Assembly: GCF_003610995.1 (NCBI RefSeq)
Contig: NZ_CP032543.1
Coordinates: 1,550,001-1,614,000, forward strand
Source of the DNA: Streptomyces griseus subsp. griseus
Lineage (GTDB): Bacteria; Actinomycetota; Actinomycetes; Streptomycetales; Streptomycetaceae
Length of the DNA stretch: 64,000 nucleotides
Direction of reading: 5' to 3'
This document shows positions 39,733-48,843 of the stretch, piece by piece. The translations under genes were made by a program, and so were the position numbers. The notes beneath the pieces are model-generated. The model worked only from the letters and a program-made list of their open reading frames with translations. It had not been told where the DNA came from and ran no database searches. The first letter of the stretch is position 1, and each line of letters begins with the position of its first letter.

Positions 39733-40230
39733 GTGGCGAAGAAGCCGAAGAAGCAGTCGGGCGGCACCCCCGCCACGGTCGCCCTGACCCGGGCGGGCAC
39801 CGCCTTCACGGTCCACGCCTACGACCACGACCCGGCCTCCCCCTCCTACGGCGAGGAGGCCGCGGAGGCCCTGGGCGTCTCCCCCGGCCGGGTCTTCAAG
39901 ACCCTGGTGGCCGACGTCGACGGCGAACTGACGGTCGCGGTCGTCCCGGTGGCCGGCTCCCTGGACCTCAAGGCCCTGGCCGCGGCGGTCGGCGGCAAAC
40001 GCGCCACGATGGCGGACCCGGTGGCGGCGGAACGCACCACGGGCTACGTCCGCGGCGGCATCTCCCCCCTGGGCCAGCGCAAACGCCTCCGCACGGTGCT
40101 GGACGCGTCGGCCCGCACCCACCCCACGATCTGCGTCTCGGCGGGGCGCCGGGGCCTGGAGGTGGAGCTGGCGGCGGAGGATCTGGCGGGGTTGACGGGG
40201 GCGGTGTTCGCGGAGATCGGCCGCGCCTAG
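39733..40230 (+). CDS. ybaK: Cys-tRNA(Pro)/Cys-tRNA(Cys) deacylase YbaK
   Basis: YbaK hydrolyses mischarged Cys-tRNA(Pro). The protein is 165 residues from GTG 39733. SPSYGEEAAEALGVSPGRVFKTLVAD contains the conserved lysine near the catalytic pocket, GYVRGGISPLGQRKRLRTVLD is the family GxxSP motif, and THPTICVSAGRRGLEVEL closes the fold. It is the last gene of the 37917-40230 run and ends near a dispersed repeat. Confidence 0.93.
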   Translation: MAKKPKKQSGGTPATVALTRAGTAFTVHAYDHDPASPSYGEEAAEALGVSPGRVFKTLVADVDGELTVAVVPVAGSLDLKALAAAVGGKRATMADPVAAERTTGYVRGGISPLGQRKRLRTVLDASARTHPTICVSAGRRGLEVELAAEDLAGLTGAVFAEIGRA

Positions 40231-40284
40231 GGCCTCTCGTTCGGATCAGGCCGGGCTCATCGCAGCCCGTCCGGGCCGGCCGTC

Positions 40285-40340
40285 CCAGCCCGTCCGGCGC
40301 TTGAGGACAGAGCGGTGCCCGGGGCAGCGCCCCGGTTCCG
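40285..40340. repeat. Dispersed Streptomyces intergenic repeat with hairpin
   Basis: CAGCCCGTCCGGCGCTTGAG at 40285-40304 matches the element inside the DUF2752 gene (19653 and inverse at ~19770). It is followed by CCGGGGC/GCCCCGG (40319-40325 with 40329-40335), a hairpin that could act as a terminator between the converging ybaK and DUF2567 genes. Confidence 0.75.
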
Positions 40341-40393
40341 GCAAGGGGCGGGTCGGGGAACAGCCCACCGCGGGCACCCCGCCCGCACCGCCG

Positions 40394-41097
40394 CTACGAC
40401 GCCCTCGAATCCCCACCCGGCGCCGGAGGCACAGGCGGCCCACCGGCCCCCTCCACCCCCGGCCCCCCGTAGGACGAGCCCCATCCCGCCCACTCCGGCT
40501 CCGGCTCCCGAGGCCCGAACGCCGCAGTCAGCAGCAGATGCAGCGCCAGCGCCACGAACGGCCACACCAGCACCGCCACCGCCACCGCGTGCAGCTCCAG
40601 CGGCGCGTCGAAGACGACTCCCTTACCGACCTCCCGCGCCCGGGCCACCACGTCGGAGGACGGCCCCAGCCAGACCCCGACCCGCCAGGCCAGCAGCGAG
40701 CCGAGCACCCCGCCCAGCGCCAGACCCACCACGACGAAGACACCGCCCCGCCGCAGCCGCCAGAAGACGGCCGCCGCCGAGAGCACCCCGAACCCGGCCG
40801 CCAGCAGGACAAACGTTCCGTCCGCCCCGATCGCCTCCTCGCCCTCACTGTTCTGCAGGAAGACGGCGCTGCCGTCGGAGACCAGAGGGATCCGGGGGCC
40901 AGCCACAGCCACAGCAGCCCGAGCGCGATCCCGGCGAGCGCCACGGCCACGACGACCAGCCCGGACTGACGGAGCTCCGTCGCCGTGTCCGGGTCGTCGG
41001 GCGAGCCGGAGGCGGGCGCGAGGTGGGAGCCCGAGGGCGGGGACTGCCACGGATCGTGGGGGTTCGGCTGGTGAGGCGGCGTCAGAGGTGCGGTCAC
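40394..41097 (-). pseudogene. DUF2567-type membrane protein, single-base frameshift
   Basis: Repaired length about 234 residues. From GTG 41097 the frame reads VTAPLTPPHQPNPHDPWQ, a Pro-rich N-terminus, then a membrane segment LVVVAVALAGIALGLLWLWL and AP. It continues in another frame as RIPLVSDGSAVFLQNSEGEE, with three more membrane segments and a Pro/Gly-rich tail to 40394. Adding one G to the run at 40894-40898 joins them. The DUF2567 assignment is from overall resemblance (membrane-extracytoplasmic loop-three membrane segments) and is moderate. No function is known. Confidence 0.78.
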
Positions 41098-41178
41098 CGT
41101 GCCATCGTGCCAGGCCACCCTGTGCGGCGCCTCACCGGATACCGCACCCGTGCGTACGGGACACACCGGTGGCCCCGC

Positions 41179-42024
41179 CTACCGTACGGCCGCCCGCCGG
41201 TACGCCCACGTGGCCACCGCCAGCGACAGCACCCCCACCACCGCGCAGACGGCGAGGAAGAGGCCGATCATGCCCCAGTCGGGAGAGGCGTCGAAGGAAC
41301 GGGCCAGCGCCTCCACCCCGTACGTCGAGGGCAGCAGGTCACGCGCCCACCCCACCGGCCCCGGCAGCCGGTCGGCCGGCAGCACCCCGAGCAGCAGGGC
41401 GGCGGACATGCCCAGCTGCCCCAGCAGGGTGGCCAGCTCCTGGCGCGGGGCGAGCAGCCCGAGGGCCGCCCCGAGACCGGCCAGTGCGGCGCCGGAGAGC
41501 GGGATGACGGCGACCAGGACCCACAGATGGGTCATCGGGAGCTGGAACAGCACGCTCCCGGTGATCGCCGTGAAGACCGTGCCGGGCACGGTGAACGAGG
41601 CGTACGCGGCCGCCGCCCCCAGCACCACGGCGGCGGGCGGCACCGGCAGGGTGGCGTAGTGGTCGAGTCCGCCGCCGGCCCGCAGCTGGCCGAAGTACTG
41701 GGCGAGCAGGTTGAGCGCGACGAACGCCACCACCAGCACGCTGGAGCCGGCGACCACCGCACGCGCCTCGGACCCGCCGTCGACGACACCGCGCATCAGG
41801 ACCATGATCCCGACGGACTGGAAGGTCGCCACGAAGAGCAGCGGGATCCGGGCGACCCGTGCCCGGGAGAGCTGGGCGCGGTAGACGGCGGCCAGCGAGG
41901 GCAGCAGCCGGGCGCGCGGCGCGAGAGGCGCGGGCACGGTCCGCGCGGCGGAGCCGGGACCGGAGGGGCGGGGCAGGGGCCGGGGCCGCGACGGAGCGGT
42001 CCGGGCCGGAATGATGCTCGTCAC
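41179..42024 (-). CDS. ABC transporter permease
   Basis: A 281-residue ABC-2 type permease from GTG 42024 with GGAG upstream. After a Pro-rich N-terminus (1-40), six membrane segments are visible, starting ARIPLLFVATFQSVGIMVL and ending IGLFLAVCAVVGVLSLAVATW. LLPSTYGVEALARSFDASP before the last segment is typical of drug or lipid exporters of this class. It lies 115 bases downstream of its ATPase, on the same strand, so the two form an exporter. The cargo is unknown. Confidence 0.9.
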   Translation of the reverse strand: MTSIIPARTAPSRPRPLPRPSGPGSAARTVPAPLAPRARLLPSLAAVYRAQLSRARVARIPLLFVATFQSVGIMVLMRGVVDGGSEARAVVAGSSVLVVAFVALNLLAQYFGQLRAGGGLDHYATLPVPPAAVVLGAAAAYASFTVPGTVFTAITGSVLFQLPMTHLWVLVAVIPLSGAALAGLGAALGLLAPRQELATLLGQLGMSAALLLGVLPADRLPGPVGWARDLLPSTYGVEALARSFDASPDWGMIGLFLAVCAVVGVLSLAVATWAYRRAAVR

Positions 42025-42139
42025 CTGAGGCCGCTCCCCTTACACCCGTCCGGCGCATGCACCGCGCCCACCATCACGTACCGCATGACGCACCGCGCCC
42101 GCGCACCGTTCAGCACCCGCGCCCCGCGTCCCCGGATCC

Positions 42140-43165
42140 TCACGCCTTCACCAGCCCCTTGCTCGCATTGGCCGCGTCTCCCCCGAGCGCCAGGTACACA
42201 TCTTCCAGGCTGGGTGTGGCCAGGGTGAAATCGTCGAGTGCGGCGAAGGCCGCGCCGCCCGTCACCGCGGCGACCGCGGCCCGCGCCTCGTCGGGGCTGA
42301 GCCGCAGCACCCAGCGGCGCCCGGACTCCTGGGCGGACGGGCGCAGCGCCGCGACCTCCGGGACGTCCAGCGGGGCCCGCTCACGCCACATCAGCTCGAC
42401 GCGGACCTCGCCGGCGACCTTCTCCTTGAGCCCGGAGGGGGTGTCGCAGGCGATGACCCGGCCGCGCTCCAGGACGGCGACCCGGTCGAGGACGGTCTCG
42501 GCCTCGATGACGTTGTGGGTGACCAGCAGGACGGTGGCGCCGCGCTCGGCCCGGCGGCGGTCGACGGCGGCCCAGACGGCCCGCCGGGCCACCGGGTCCA
42601 TGCCGGTCGTCGGCTCGTCCAGGACCAGCACGGGCCGGTCCCCGACGAGCGTGGCGGCGAAGCAGGCGAGCCTGCGCTGACCGCCGGAGAGCTTCTTCAG
42701 CGGCCGCCCGGCGAGCTCGGTGAGGCCGAGCTCCTCCAGTACGGCGTCGCGTTCGGCGCGGGCCTCGCGGAGGTGGAGGCCGCGCAGCCGTCCGGTGGTC
42801 TCGGCGGCCAGGGAGACGGTCAGCTCGTCGAGGGCGGTGGACTCCTGCCCGAGGTAGCCGATCAGCCGGGAGGCCCGCTCGGGGTGGCGTACGAGGTCGT
42901 GGCCGAGGACCTCGACGGAGCCGGAGTCGGGGCGCATCAGCCCGGTGAGCTGGCGGACCAGGGTGGACTTTCCGGCGCCGTTGGGGCCGAGCAGTCCGAA
43001 GATCTCGCCGCGTTCGACATCGAGGCTGATCCCGTCGGTGGCGCGCACCTCGGGCGTGGCGGGCGCGCCGCGGCGGCCCCGGACGGCGGGATAGGTCTTG
43101 ACGAGGTCACGCACCGCGCACACGGTGCCGGTGTCGCTCTGCGCCTGTGCTGTGCCCGTACTCAC
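42140..43165 (-). CDS. ABC transporter ATP-binding protein
   Basis: A 341-residue ATPase from GTG 43165. Walker A is LLGPNGAGKSTLVRQL, the Q-loop in GYLGQES, the signature LSGGQRRLACFAATL, Walker B VLVLDEPTTGMDP, and the H-loop LLVTHNV. The C-terminal extension (EVRVELMWRERAPLD to the end) is the domain common in DrrA-type exporters. An insert YPAVRGRRGAPATPEVRATD precedes Walker A. It pairs with the downstream permease at 41179. Confidence 0.93.
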   Translation of the reverse strand: MSTGTAQAQSDTGTVCAVRDLVKTYPAVRGRRGAPATPEVRATDGISLDVERGEIFGLLGPNGAGKSTLVRQLTGLMRPDSGSVEVLGHDLVRHPERASRLIGYLGQESTALDELTVSLAAETTGRLRGLHLREARAERDAVLEELGLTELAGRPLKKLSGGQRRLACFAATLVGDRPVLVLDEPTTGMDPVARRAVWAAVDRRRAERGATVLLVTHNVIEAETVLDRVAVLERGRVIACDTPSGLKEKVAGEVRVELMWRERAPLDVPEVAALRPSAQESGRRWVLRLSPDEARAAVAAVTGGAAFAALDDFTLATPSLEDVYLALGGDAANASKGLVKA

Positions 43166-43263
43166 GAGGTACGAGGGTACGGGGTCACACGCCCCGGTTT
43201 GCGCTCGGGGCCACCCCGCGTCGCGCAGCCCCCGGACGGGCTGCTCACGCCCTCCGTACGCCC

Positions 43264-44535
43264 CTACTCCCCGGCGGGCACGTGCTCCGCCGCCGCGCGC
43301 ACGTCGATCTCGCGCCAGAACCCGGCCCGGATCGCATAGCGGTCGTGCTCGTCGATCTGGTCGTCCTTGTGGGCGAGGAGGCCGAAGCGGGCCGCGTACC
43401 GCAGGAGTTCGCCGTCGATGCGGTGCGGGATGCGCGGGTACATGGTGGAGAGCTTCTGCAGGTGGACGGTCTCCGGGAGGCGCTCCATCCAGCGGCGGGC
43501 GAAGACCTGGCCGACCTCGAAGGGGTCGCCGCCGACGGTGGTGATGTCCTCCTCGCGGTCGGCCCAGCGCTGTTCGGCGCTGGTGAGCTGGGCGAGGGTC
43601 GGCAGGGAGGCGGTCTCGGCCGGTTCGCCCAGGGGGCCGGAGCGCTCCACCCAGCCCTTGTCGGAGGACCAGCGCAGGGTGGCGTTGGCCGGAGCCGCGT
43701 TCTGGGCGGCCGTCCGGTCGGGGTGGGTGGCGTGGGCGCGGAGGGCGGCGAGGTCCTTGGGGGTGGGGACGGTCCTGTGGCCGGCGGCGGGCGCGGGCTC
43801 GGCGGGGCCGGGCTCGGGGGGTTCGGCGGGCCCGTTGCGGGCGGCGGCCCGGGCTGCCTGCGCCGCCTCGGAGGCCCGCTCGGCGGAGGCGGCGAGGGCG
43901 GCCTCGGGCAGCGGTGCGGAGAGGATGGCGGCGATCTCGGGCCGCGGGGCGGGCGGCGGGGCGCAGGCGCCGCCGGTGTCCTTGGCGCGGACGGCCTTGG
44001 TGATCCAGGCCCGGTCGAGGACGCGGCGTTCGTCCGCCTCGGCGACGAGGTCCTCGGACTGGTTGTAGTCGCCGTCGGCGGCCTGCACGGCCCACAGGTG
44101 GACGGCGACCCCGTGCTCCTTGGCGGACATCAGGCCGGGCAGCAGATCGCCGTCGCCGGTCACCAGGACCACGTCCGAGCAGGCCCGGTTCCTGGCCAGT
44201 TCGGTGAGCTCGGCGTGCATGGCGGCGTCCACGCCCTTCTGCGCCCAGCGTCCGTCGCTGCGGGTCAGGGCTCCCAGCCGTACGGTCACGCGGGGCATCA
44301 CGCGGAGTCTGCGGTGCTCGGGCTGGGGCACCCGGTCGGGGGCGCCGTCGAACCAGTAGATCCGCAGCAGCGGCTGCTGCGTATCGGCCTCGGCGCGCTC
44401 GCGCAGCCCCTGGATCAGGGCCGCGTGGTCGACGGTGATGCGGGAACGGGCGGGCTCTCCGGCCAGCAGACTCGCGGCTGCGCCCAGCAAGTAGCCGGCG
44501 TCCACCAGGACGACGCAACGGTCCACGCGTTCCAC
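43264..44535 (-). CDS. NYN domain (PIN-like) protein
   Basis: A 423-residue protein from GTG 44535 (GTG 44526 also fits). The NYN/LabA-like nuclease domain occupies about 1-180: acidic residues in CVVLVDAGYLLGAAAS, the strand LLRIYWFDGAPDR, KGVDAAMHAELTELA, and VVLVTGDGDLLPGL, which together form the metal-binding site. The middle (190-280) is Ala/Pro-rich and disordered. The C-terminal ~130 residues (FEVGQVFARRWMERLP, YPRIPHRIDGELLRYAARFG) resemble the OST-HTH/LOTUS-like RNA-binding region often found with NYN domains, but this is tentative. Likely an RNA-processing or RNA-binding protein. Confidence 0.85.
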   Translation of the reverse strand: MERVDRCVVLVDAGYLLGAAASLLAGEPARSRITVDHAALIQGLRERAEADTQQPLLRIYWFDGAPDRVPQPEHRRLRVMPRVTVRLGALTRSDGRWAQKGVDAAMHAELTELARNRACSDVVLVTGDGDLLPGLMSAKEHGVAVHLWAVQAADGDYNQSEDLVAEADERRVLDRAWITKAVRAKDTGGACAPPPAPRPEIAAILSAPLPEAALAASAERASEAAQAARAAARNGPAEPPEPGPAEPAPAAGHRTVPTPKDLAALRAHATHPDRTAAQNAAPANATLRWSSDKGWVERSGPLGEPAETASLPTLAQLTSAEQRWADREEDITTVGGDPFEVGQVFARRWMERLPETVHLQKLSTMYPRIPHRIDGELLRYAARFGLLAHKDDQIDEHDRYAIRAGFWREIDVRAAAEHVPAGE

Positions 44536-44826
44536 CCTCTTCCAGGAGTTCGGGAACGGTTCAGCGGCCCGCCCCTCGATGACCGGGTCCGCTTACCCAG
44601 GGTTTCTTTCGAGTCTGCCCGACCGCACAGGGGTTAACGGCCGGAACTCGATCATCGGCGTGGCGAATCGGGAAAGGGCTGGAAAAGGTCTGGGGATCAA
44701 GGCCGGAACGGCCCTCTCTGCGGATACCGCTACGCACGGTAATGATCCAACATGCACGGTTTGCGGCGCTATGTGAGTCTGACGATGGTCCTGGCCCCCC
44801 AGGATTCCCCACAGGAGGCATTCACC

Positions 44827-45006
44827 ATGGCCAAGAACAAGAACCGCAAGCAGGGCAGCCAGCACGATCGCGCGTCCGCGTCGGAGCGTAGCGCCGAGCA
44901 GGCCAAGTCGACGGTGTTCGAGTCGCAGGGCCAGTCGCAGTCGCAGTCCCAGGGCAGCCCGTCCGACGTGGCGCGCAAGCACCAGCGGCGCTTCGGTCAC
45001 AACTGA
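44827..45006 (+). CDS. Small hydrophilic protein
   Basis: A 59-residue, highly charged protein from ATG 44827 with GGAGG nine bases upstream. It starts MAKNKNRKQGSQHDRASASE, has a Gln/Ser stretch of alternating SQ pairs (GQSQSQSQGS) and ends DVARKHQRRFGHN. Streptomyces genomes carry many such 'small hydrophilic' proteins of unknown role; it is likely disordered. A perfect hairpin follows. Confidence 0.85.
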   Translation: MAKNKNRKQGSQHDRASASERSAEQAKSTVFESQGQSQSQSQGSPSDVARKHQRRFGHN

Positions 45007-45030
45007 CGCGTCGGCCGCTCGCGGTCATGC

Positions 45031-45071
45031 ACGAGAGGGGCGTCCCGCACGGTGCGGGACGCCCCTCTCGT
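45031..45071. terminator. Perfect 20-bp bidirectional terminator hairpin
   Basis: ACGAGAGGGGCGTCCCGCAC (45031-45050) is exactly complementary to 45052-45071 with a single-base centre. It lies between the converging small hydrophilic protein and dnaE genes, about 25-35 bases from each stop. Confidence 0.92.
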
Positions 45072-45103
45072 CCTCGTACGCCCTTCGGAAGACCCCGCGC
45101 CGC

Positions 45104-48100
45104 TCAGCCGGCCAGGCAGGCCGGGCCGAGCAGCACCTTCAGATCGCCGAAGAGGGCCGAATCGGCCTTGACCCGGTGGCGGTCCAGGCGCAGGACGGTG
45201 GTCGTGCGGGGGCCCTGGAGCTTGATGCGCACCTCGGTGTCGCCCCGGTGGTGGCTGAGCACCTCGCCGAGCCGGGTGACCATCGGCGGGGTGATCTTCA
45301 CGGTCGGGATGGTGAGGACGACGGGCGCGTTGGTCCCGGCGTTGGAGATGTCGGGGACCTGCATCTCCATGGCGACCAGCCGGGGTACGTCCTCGCGCTT
45401 GTCGAGACGGCCCTTGACGAAGACGACGGTGTCCTCGACGAGCTGGGTGGAGACCAGCTGGTAGGTGGCGGGGAAGAACATGCACTCGATGGAGCCGGCC
45501 AGGTCCTCCACGGTGGCGATGGCCCAGGCGTTGCCCTGCTTGGTCATCTTGCGCTGGAGGCCGGAGATGATGCCGCCGACGGTGACGATCGCACCGTCCC
45601 CGTAATCCCCGCCCATGAGCTGGGAGATCGAGGAGTCGGCCTTGTCGGACAGCACGTGCTCCAGGCCGAACAGCGGGTGGTCGGAGACGTACAGGCCGAG
45701 CATCTCCCGCTCCTGGGCGAGCAGGTAGGCCTTCTCCCACTCGATGTCGGAGAACTCCACGTCGAGGCCGAAGCCCGGCTCGCCGCTCTCCTCCTCGCCG
45801 CCGCCGAACAGGTCGAACTGCCCCTCGGCCTCCTTGCGCTTGACCTGCACCACGTTGTCGATCATCGGCTCGTGGTGGGCGACGAGCCCCTTGCGGGTGT
45901 GGCCCATCTCGTCGAAGGCGCCGGCCTTGATCAGCGATTCGACGGTGCGCTTGTTGCAGACGACCGCCTCGACCTTGTCCAGGAAGTCGGGGAAGGTGCT
46001 GTACTTCCCCTTCGCCTTGCGGGACCGGATGATCGAGTCCACGACGTTCTGGCCGACGTTGCGGATGGCGGTCAGCCCGAAGAGGATCACGTCGTCGCCC
46101 TGGGCGGCGAAGTTGGACAGCGACTCGTTGACGTTCGGCGGGAGCACCTTGATCCGCATGCGGCGGCACTCGTTGAGGTAGACCGCGGACTTGTCCTTGT
46201 CGTCCTTGACCGAGGTCAGCAGGGCGGCCATGTACTCGGCGGGATAGTTCGCCTTCAGGTAGGCGGTCCAGTAGGTGACCAGGCCGTACGCCGAGGAGTG
46301 CGCCTTGTTGAACGCGTACCCGGCGAACGGCACCAGGACGTCCCACAGCGCCTTGATCGCCGCGTCGGAGAAGCCCTTCTCCTTGGCGCCCTTCTCGAAG
46401 AGGACGAAGTTCTTCGCCAGCTCCTCGGGCTTCTTCTTGCCCATCACGCGTCGCAGGATGTCGGCCTCGCCGAGCGAGTACCCGGCGACGATCTGGGCTG
46501 CCTTCTGGACCTGCTCCTGGTAGACGATCAGACCGTAGGTGAGGCCGAGGACCTCCTTGAGAGGCTCCTCCAGCTCCGGGTGGATCGGGGTGATCTCCTG
46601 GCGGCCGTTCTTGCGCTCCGCGTAGTTCGTGTGCGAGTTCATGCCCATCGGGCCCGGCCGGTAGAGGGCCGAGACGGCGGAGATGTCCTCGAAGTTGTCG
46701 GGCTGCATCTGGCGGAGCAGGGAGCGCATCGGCCCGCCGTCGAACTGGAAGACGCCGAGCGTGTCACCGCGGCAGAGCAGTTCGTACGTCTTGGGGTCGT
46801 CCAGCGGCAGTGAGAGCATCTCCAGATCGATGCCCTTGTTGGACTTCACCATCTTGATGGCGTCGTCCATGATCGTCAGGTTGCGCAGGCCCAGGAAGTC
46901 CATCTTCAGCAGCCCGAGCGACTCGCACTGCGGGTAGTCCCACTGCGTGATGGTGACGCCGTCGGTGTGCCGGACCCAGACCGGTGCGTGGTCGACGATC
47001 GGCTCGCTGGACATGATGACGCCGGCGGCGTGCACGCCCATCTGCCGGACCAGTCCCTCGACGCCCTTCGCGGTGTCGATGACCTTCTTGACGTCCGGTT
47101 CGTTCTCGTACATCCCCCGGATCTCGCCCGCCTCGCTGTAGCGCGGGTGCTTGGGGTCGGTGATGCCGTTGAGGTCGATGCCCTTGCCCAGGACGTCGGC
47201 GGGCATCGCCTTGGTGAGGCGGTCGCCCATCGCGTACGGGTAGCCCAGCACGCGGGCCGAGTCCTTGATGGCGTTCTTGGCCTTGATCTTGCCGTAGGTG
47301 CCGATCATGGCGACCTTGTCGGCGCCGTACTTCTCGGTGACGTACCGGATCACCTCGACGCGCCGACGCTCGTCGAAGTCGATGTCGACATCAGGCATGG
47401 AGACGCGCTCGGGGTTGAGGAACCGCTCGAAGATCAGCCCGTGCTCGATCGGGTCGAGGTCGGTGATGCCCATCGCGTACGCCACGATCGAACCGGCCGC
47501 CGAACCACGCCCCGGTCCCACCGCGATGCCGTTGTTCTTGGCCCACATGATGAAGTCGGCGACGACCAGGAAGTACCCCGGGAACCCCATCTGGATGATG
47601 ATGTCCATCTCGTACTCGACCTGCTTCTGCCGGTCGTCGGGGACCCCGTTCGGGAACCGGCGGGCCATGCCGGTCCGGACCTCCTCCTGGAACCAGGTGA
47701 TCTCCGTGAAGCCGTCCGGGATCTCGAACTTCGGCATGAGGTTCTTCGCCTCGAACATGCCGGTGGTGTCGATCTGCTGGGCGACCAGCAGGGTGTTGGC
47801 GCACCCCTGCTGCCAGGCGTCGGAGGAGTCGACGGCGTACATCTCGTCCGTCGTCTTCAGGTAGTAGCCGGTGCCGTCGAAGCGGAAGCGGTCCGGGTCG
47901 GAGAGGTTCTTGCCGGTCTGGATGCAGAGCAGGGCGTCGTGGGCGGTCGCCTCGTGGGCGTACGTGTAGTGGGAGTCGTTGGTGACCAGCGGCGGGATGT
48001 CCAGCTTCTTGCCGATCTCCAGCAGCCCGTCACGGACCCGGCGCTCGATCTCGATGCCGTGGTCCATCAGCTCCAGGAAGTACTTGTCCGCCCCGAAGAT

Positions 48101-48640
48101 GTCCTTGTAGTCGGAGGCCGCCTGCACCGCCTCGTCGAACTGGCCGAGCCGCAGCCGGGTCTGCACCTCGCCGGAGGGGCAGCCGGTGGAGGCGATGAGC
48201 CCCTCGGACCACTGGGAGATGGTCTCCTTGTCCATCCGGGGCCACTTCTGGAGCCAGCCCTCGGCGTACGCGTCCGAGGAGAGCCGGAAGAGGTTGTGCA
48301 GCCCGGTCTTGTTGGACGCCCAGATCGTCTTGTGGGTGTACCCACCGGATCCGGACACATCGTCGCGCTTCTGGTGCGGCTGTCCCCACTGCACCTTCCG
48401 CTTGTGTTTGCGCGACTCCGGAGCGACGTACGCCTCGATGCCGATGATCGGCGTGACGTCCGCCTTCTTCGCCGAGTGGAAGAAGTCGTAGGCCCCGTGG
48501 AGGTTGCCGTGGTCGGTCATCGCGATGTGCGTCATGCCCATCTCGTTGGCCGCCTCGAACATGTCCTTGAGCCGCGCCGCACCGTCCAGCAGCGAGTACT
48601 GGGTGTGAACGTGCAGGTGCGTGAAGGGCGGCTTGGTCAC
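45104..48640 (-). CDS. dnaE: DNA polymerase III alpha subunit
   Basis: Catalytic subunit of the replicative polymerase, 1178 residues from GTG 48640, a typical DnaE1 length. The N-terminal PHP domain is seen in FTHLHVHTQYSLLDGAARL and MTDHGNLHGAYDF. The palm motifs are GPGRGSAAGSIVAYAMGI and the catalytic Asp pair in MPDVDIDFDERRR (about 414-424), with the third acid in the MDFLGLRNLTI region. YAFNKAHSSAYGLVTYWTAY is the fingers motif; the OB domain (IVTVGGIISGLQRKMTKQG) and a short C-terminus follow. It stands alone between two terminator-bounded or divergent units. The frame is clean. Confidence 0.97.
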   Translation of the reverse strand: MTKPPFTHLHVHTQYSLLDGAARLKDMFEAANEMGMTHIAMTDHGNLHGAYDFFHSAKKADVTPIIGIEAYVAPESRKHKRKVQWGQPHQKRDDVSGSGGYTHKTIWASNKTGLHNLFRLSSDAYAEGWLQKWPRMDKETISQWSEGLIASTGCPSGEVQTRLRLGQFDEAVQAASDYKDIFGADKYFLELMDHGIEIERRVRDGLLEIGKKLDIPPLVTNDSHYTYAHEATAHDALLCIQTGKNLSDPDRFRFDGTGYYLKTTDEMYAVDSSDAWQQGCANTLLVAQQIDTTGMFEAKNLMPKFEIPDGFTEITWFQEEVRTGMARRFPNGVPDDRQKQVEYEMDIIIQMGFPGYFLVVADFIMWAKNNGIAVGPGRGSAAGSIVAYAMGITDLDPIEHGLIFERFLNPERVSMPDVDIDFDERRRVEVIRYVTEKYGADKVAMIGTYGKIKAKNAIKDSARVLGYPYAMGDRLTKAMPADVLGKGIDLNGITDPKHPRYSEAGEIRGMYENEPDVKKVIDTAKGVEGLVRQMGVHAAGVIMSSEPIVDHAPVWVRHTDGVTITQWDYPQCESLGLLKMDFLGLRNLTIMDDAIKMVKSNKGIDLEMLSLPLDDPKTYELLCRGDTLGVFQFDGGPMRSLLRQMQPDNFEDISAVSALYRPGPMGMNSHTNYAERKNGRQEITPIHPELEEPLKEVLGLTYGLIVYQEQVQKAAQIVAGYSLGEADILRRVMGKKKPEELAKNFVLFEKGAKEKGFSDAAIKALWDVLVPFAGYAFNKAHSSAYGLVTYWTAYLKANYPAEYMAALLTSVKDDKDKSAVYLNECRRMRIKVLPPNVNESLSNFAAQGDDVILFGLTAIRNVGQNVVDSIIRSRKAKGKYSTFPDFLDKVEAVVCNKRTVESLIKAGAFDEMGHTRKGLVAHHEPMIDNVVQVKRKEAEGQFDLFGGGEEESGEPGFGLDVEFSDIEWEKAYLLAQEREMLGLYVSDHPLFGLEHVLSDKADSSISQLMGGDYGDGAIVTVGGIISGLQRKMTKQGNAWAIATVEDLAGSIECMFFPATYQLVSTQLVEDTVVFVKGRLDKREDVPRLVAMEMQVPDISNAGTNAPVVLTIPTVKITPPMVTRLGEVLSHHRGDTEVRIKLQGPRTTTVLRLDRHRVKADSALFGDLKVLLGPACLAG

Positions 48641-48843
48641 GGCGTCGGGCCTCCGGGAAGTCGGGCGATGACGGACGGGGGGACAGCGTGGAAGTCTACG
48701 ACGTGACGGACCCGGACGACGGGCACTCCCGGCTTCCGCCGAGCGTTGGAGAGGGCGGGGCGGGTGCCCGTTTTGTCATGCACTCCGTCAAGCGCACCGG
48801 GTTCCCGGGCAGGCACGCCAACGACAGCAGGAGGCAGCAAGAG

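Noticed and set aside
46967..48706. Plus-strand open frame opposite dnaE
   Set aside because: No domain and composition of a shadow frame; dnaE is intact on the minus strand.
48688..48843. Longer N-terminus for the DUF2252 protein
   Set aside because: The added residues are not like the family, and GGAGG directly precedes ATG 48844.
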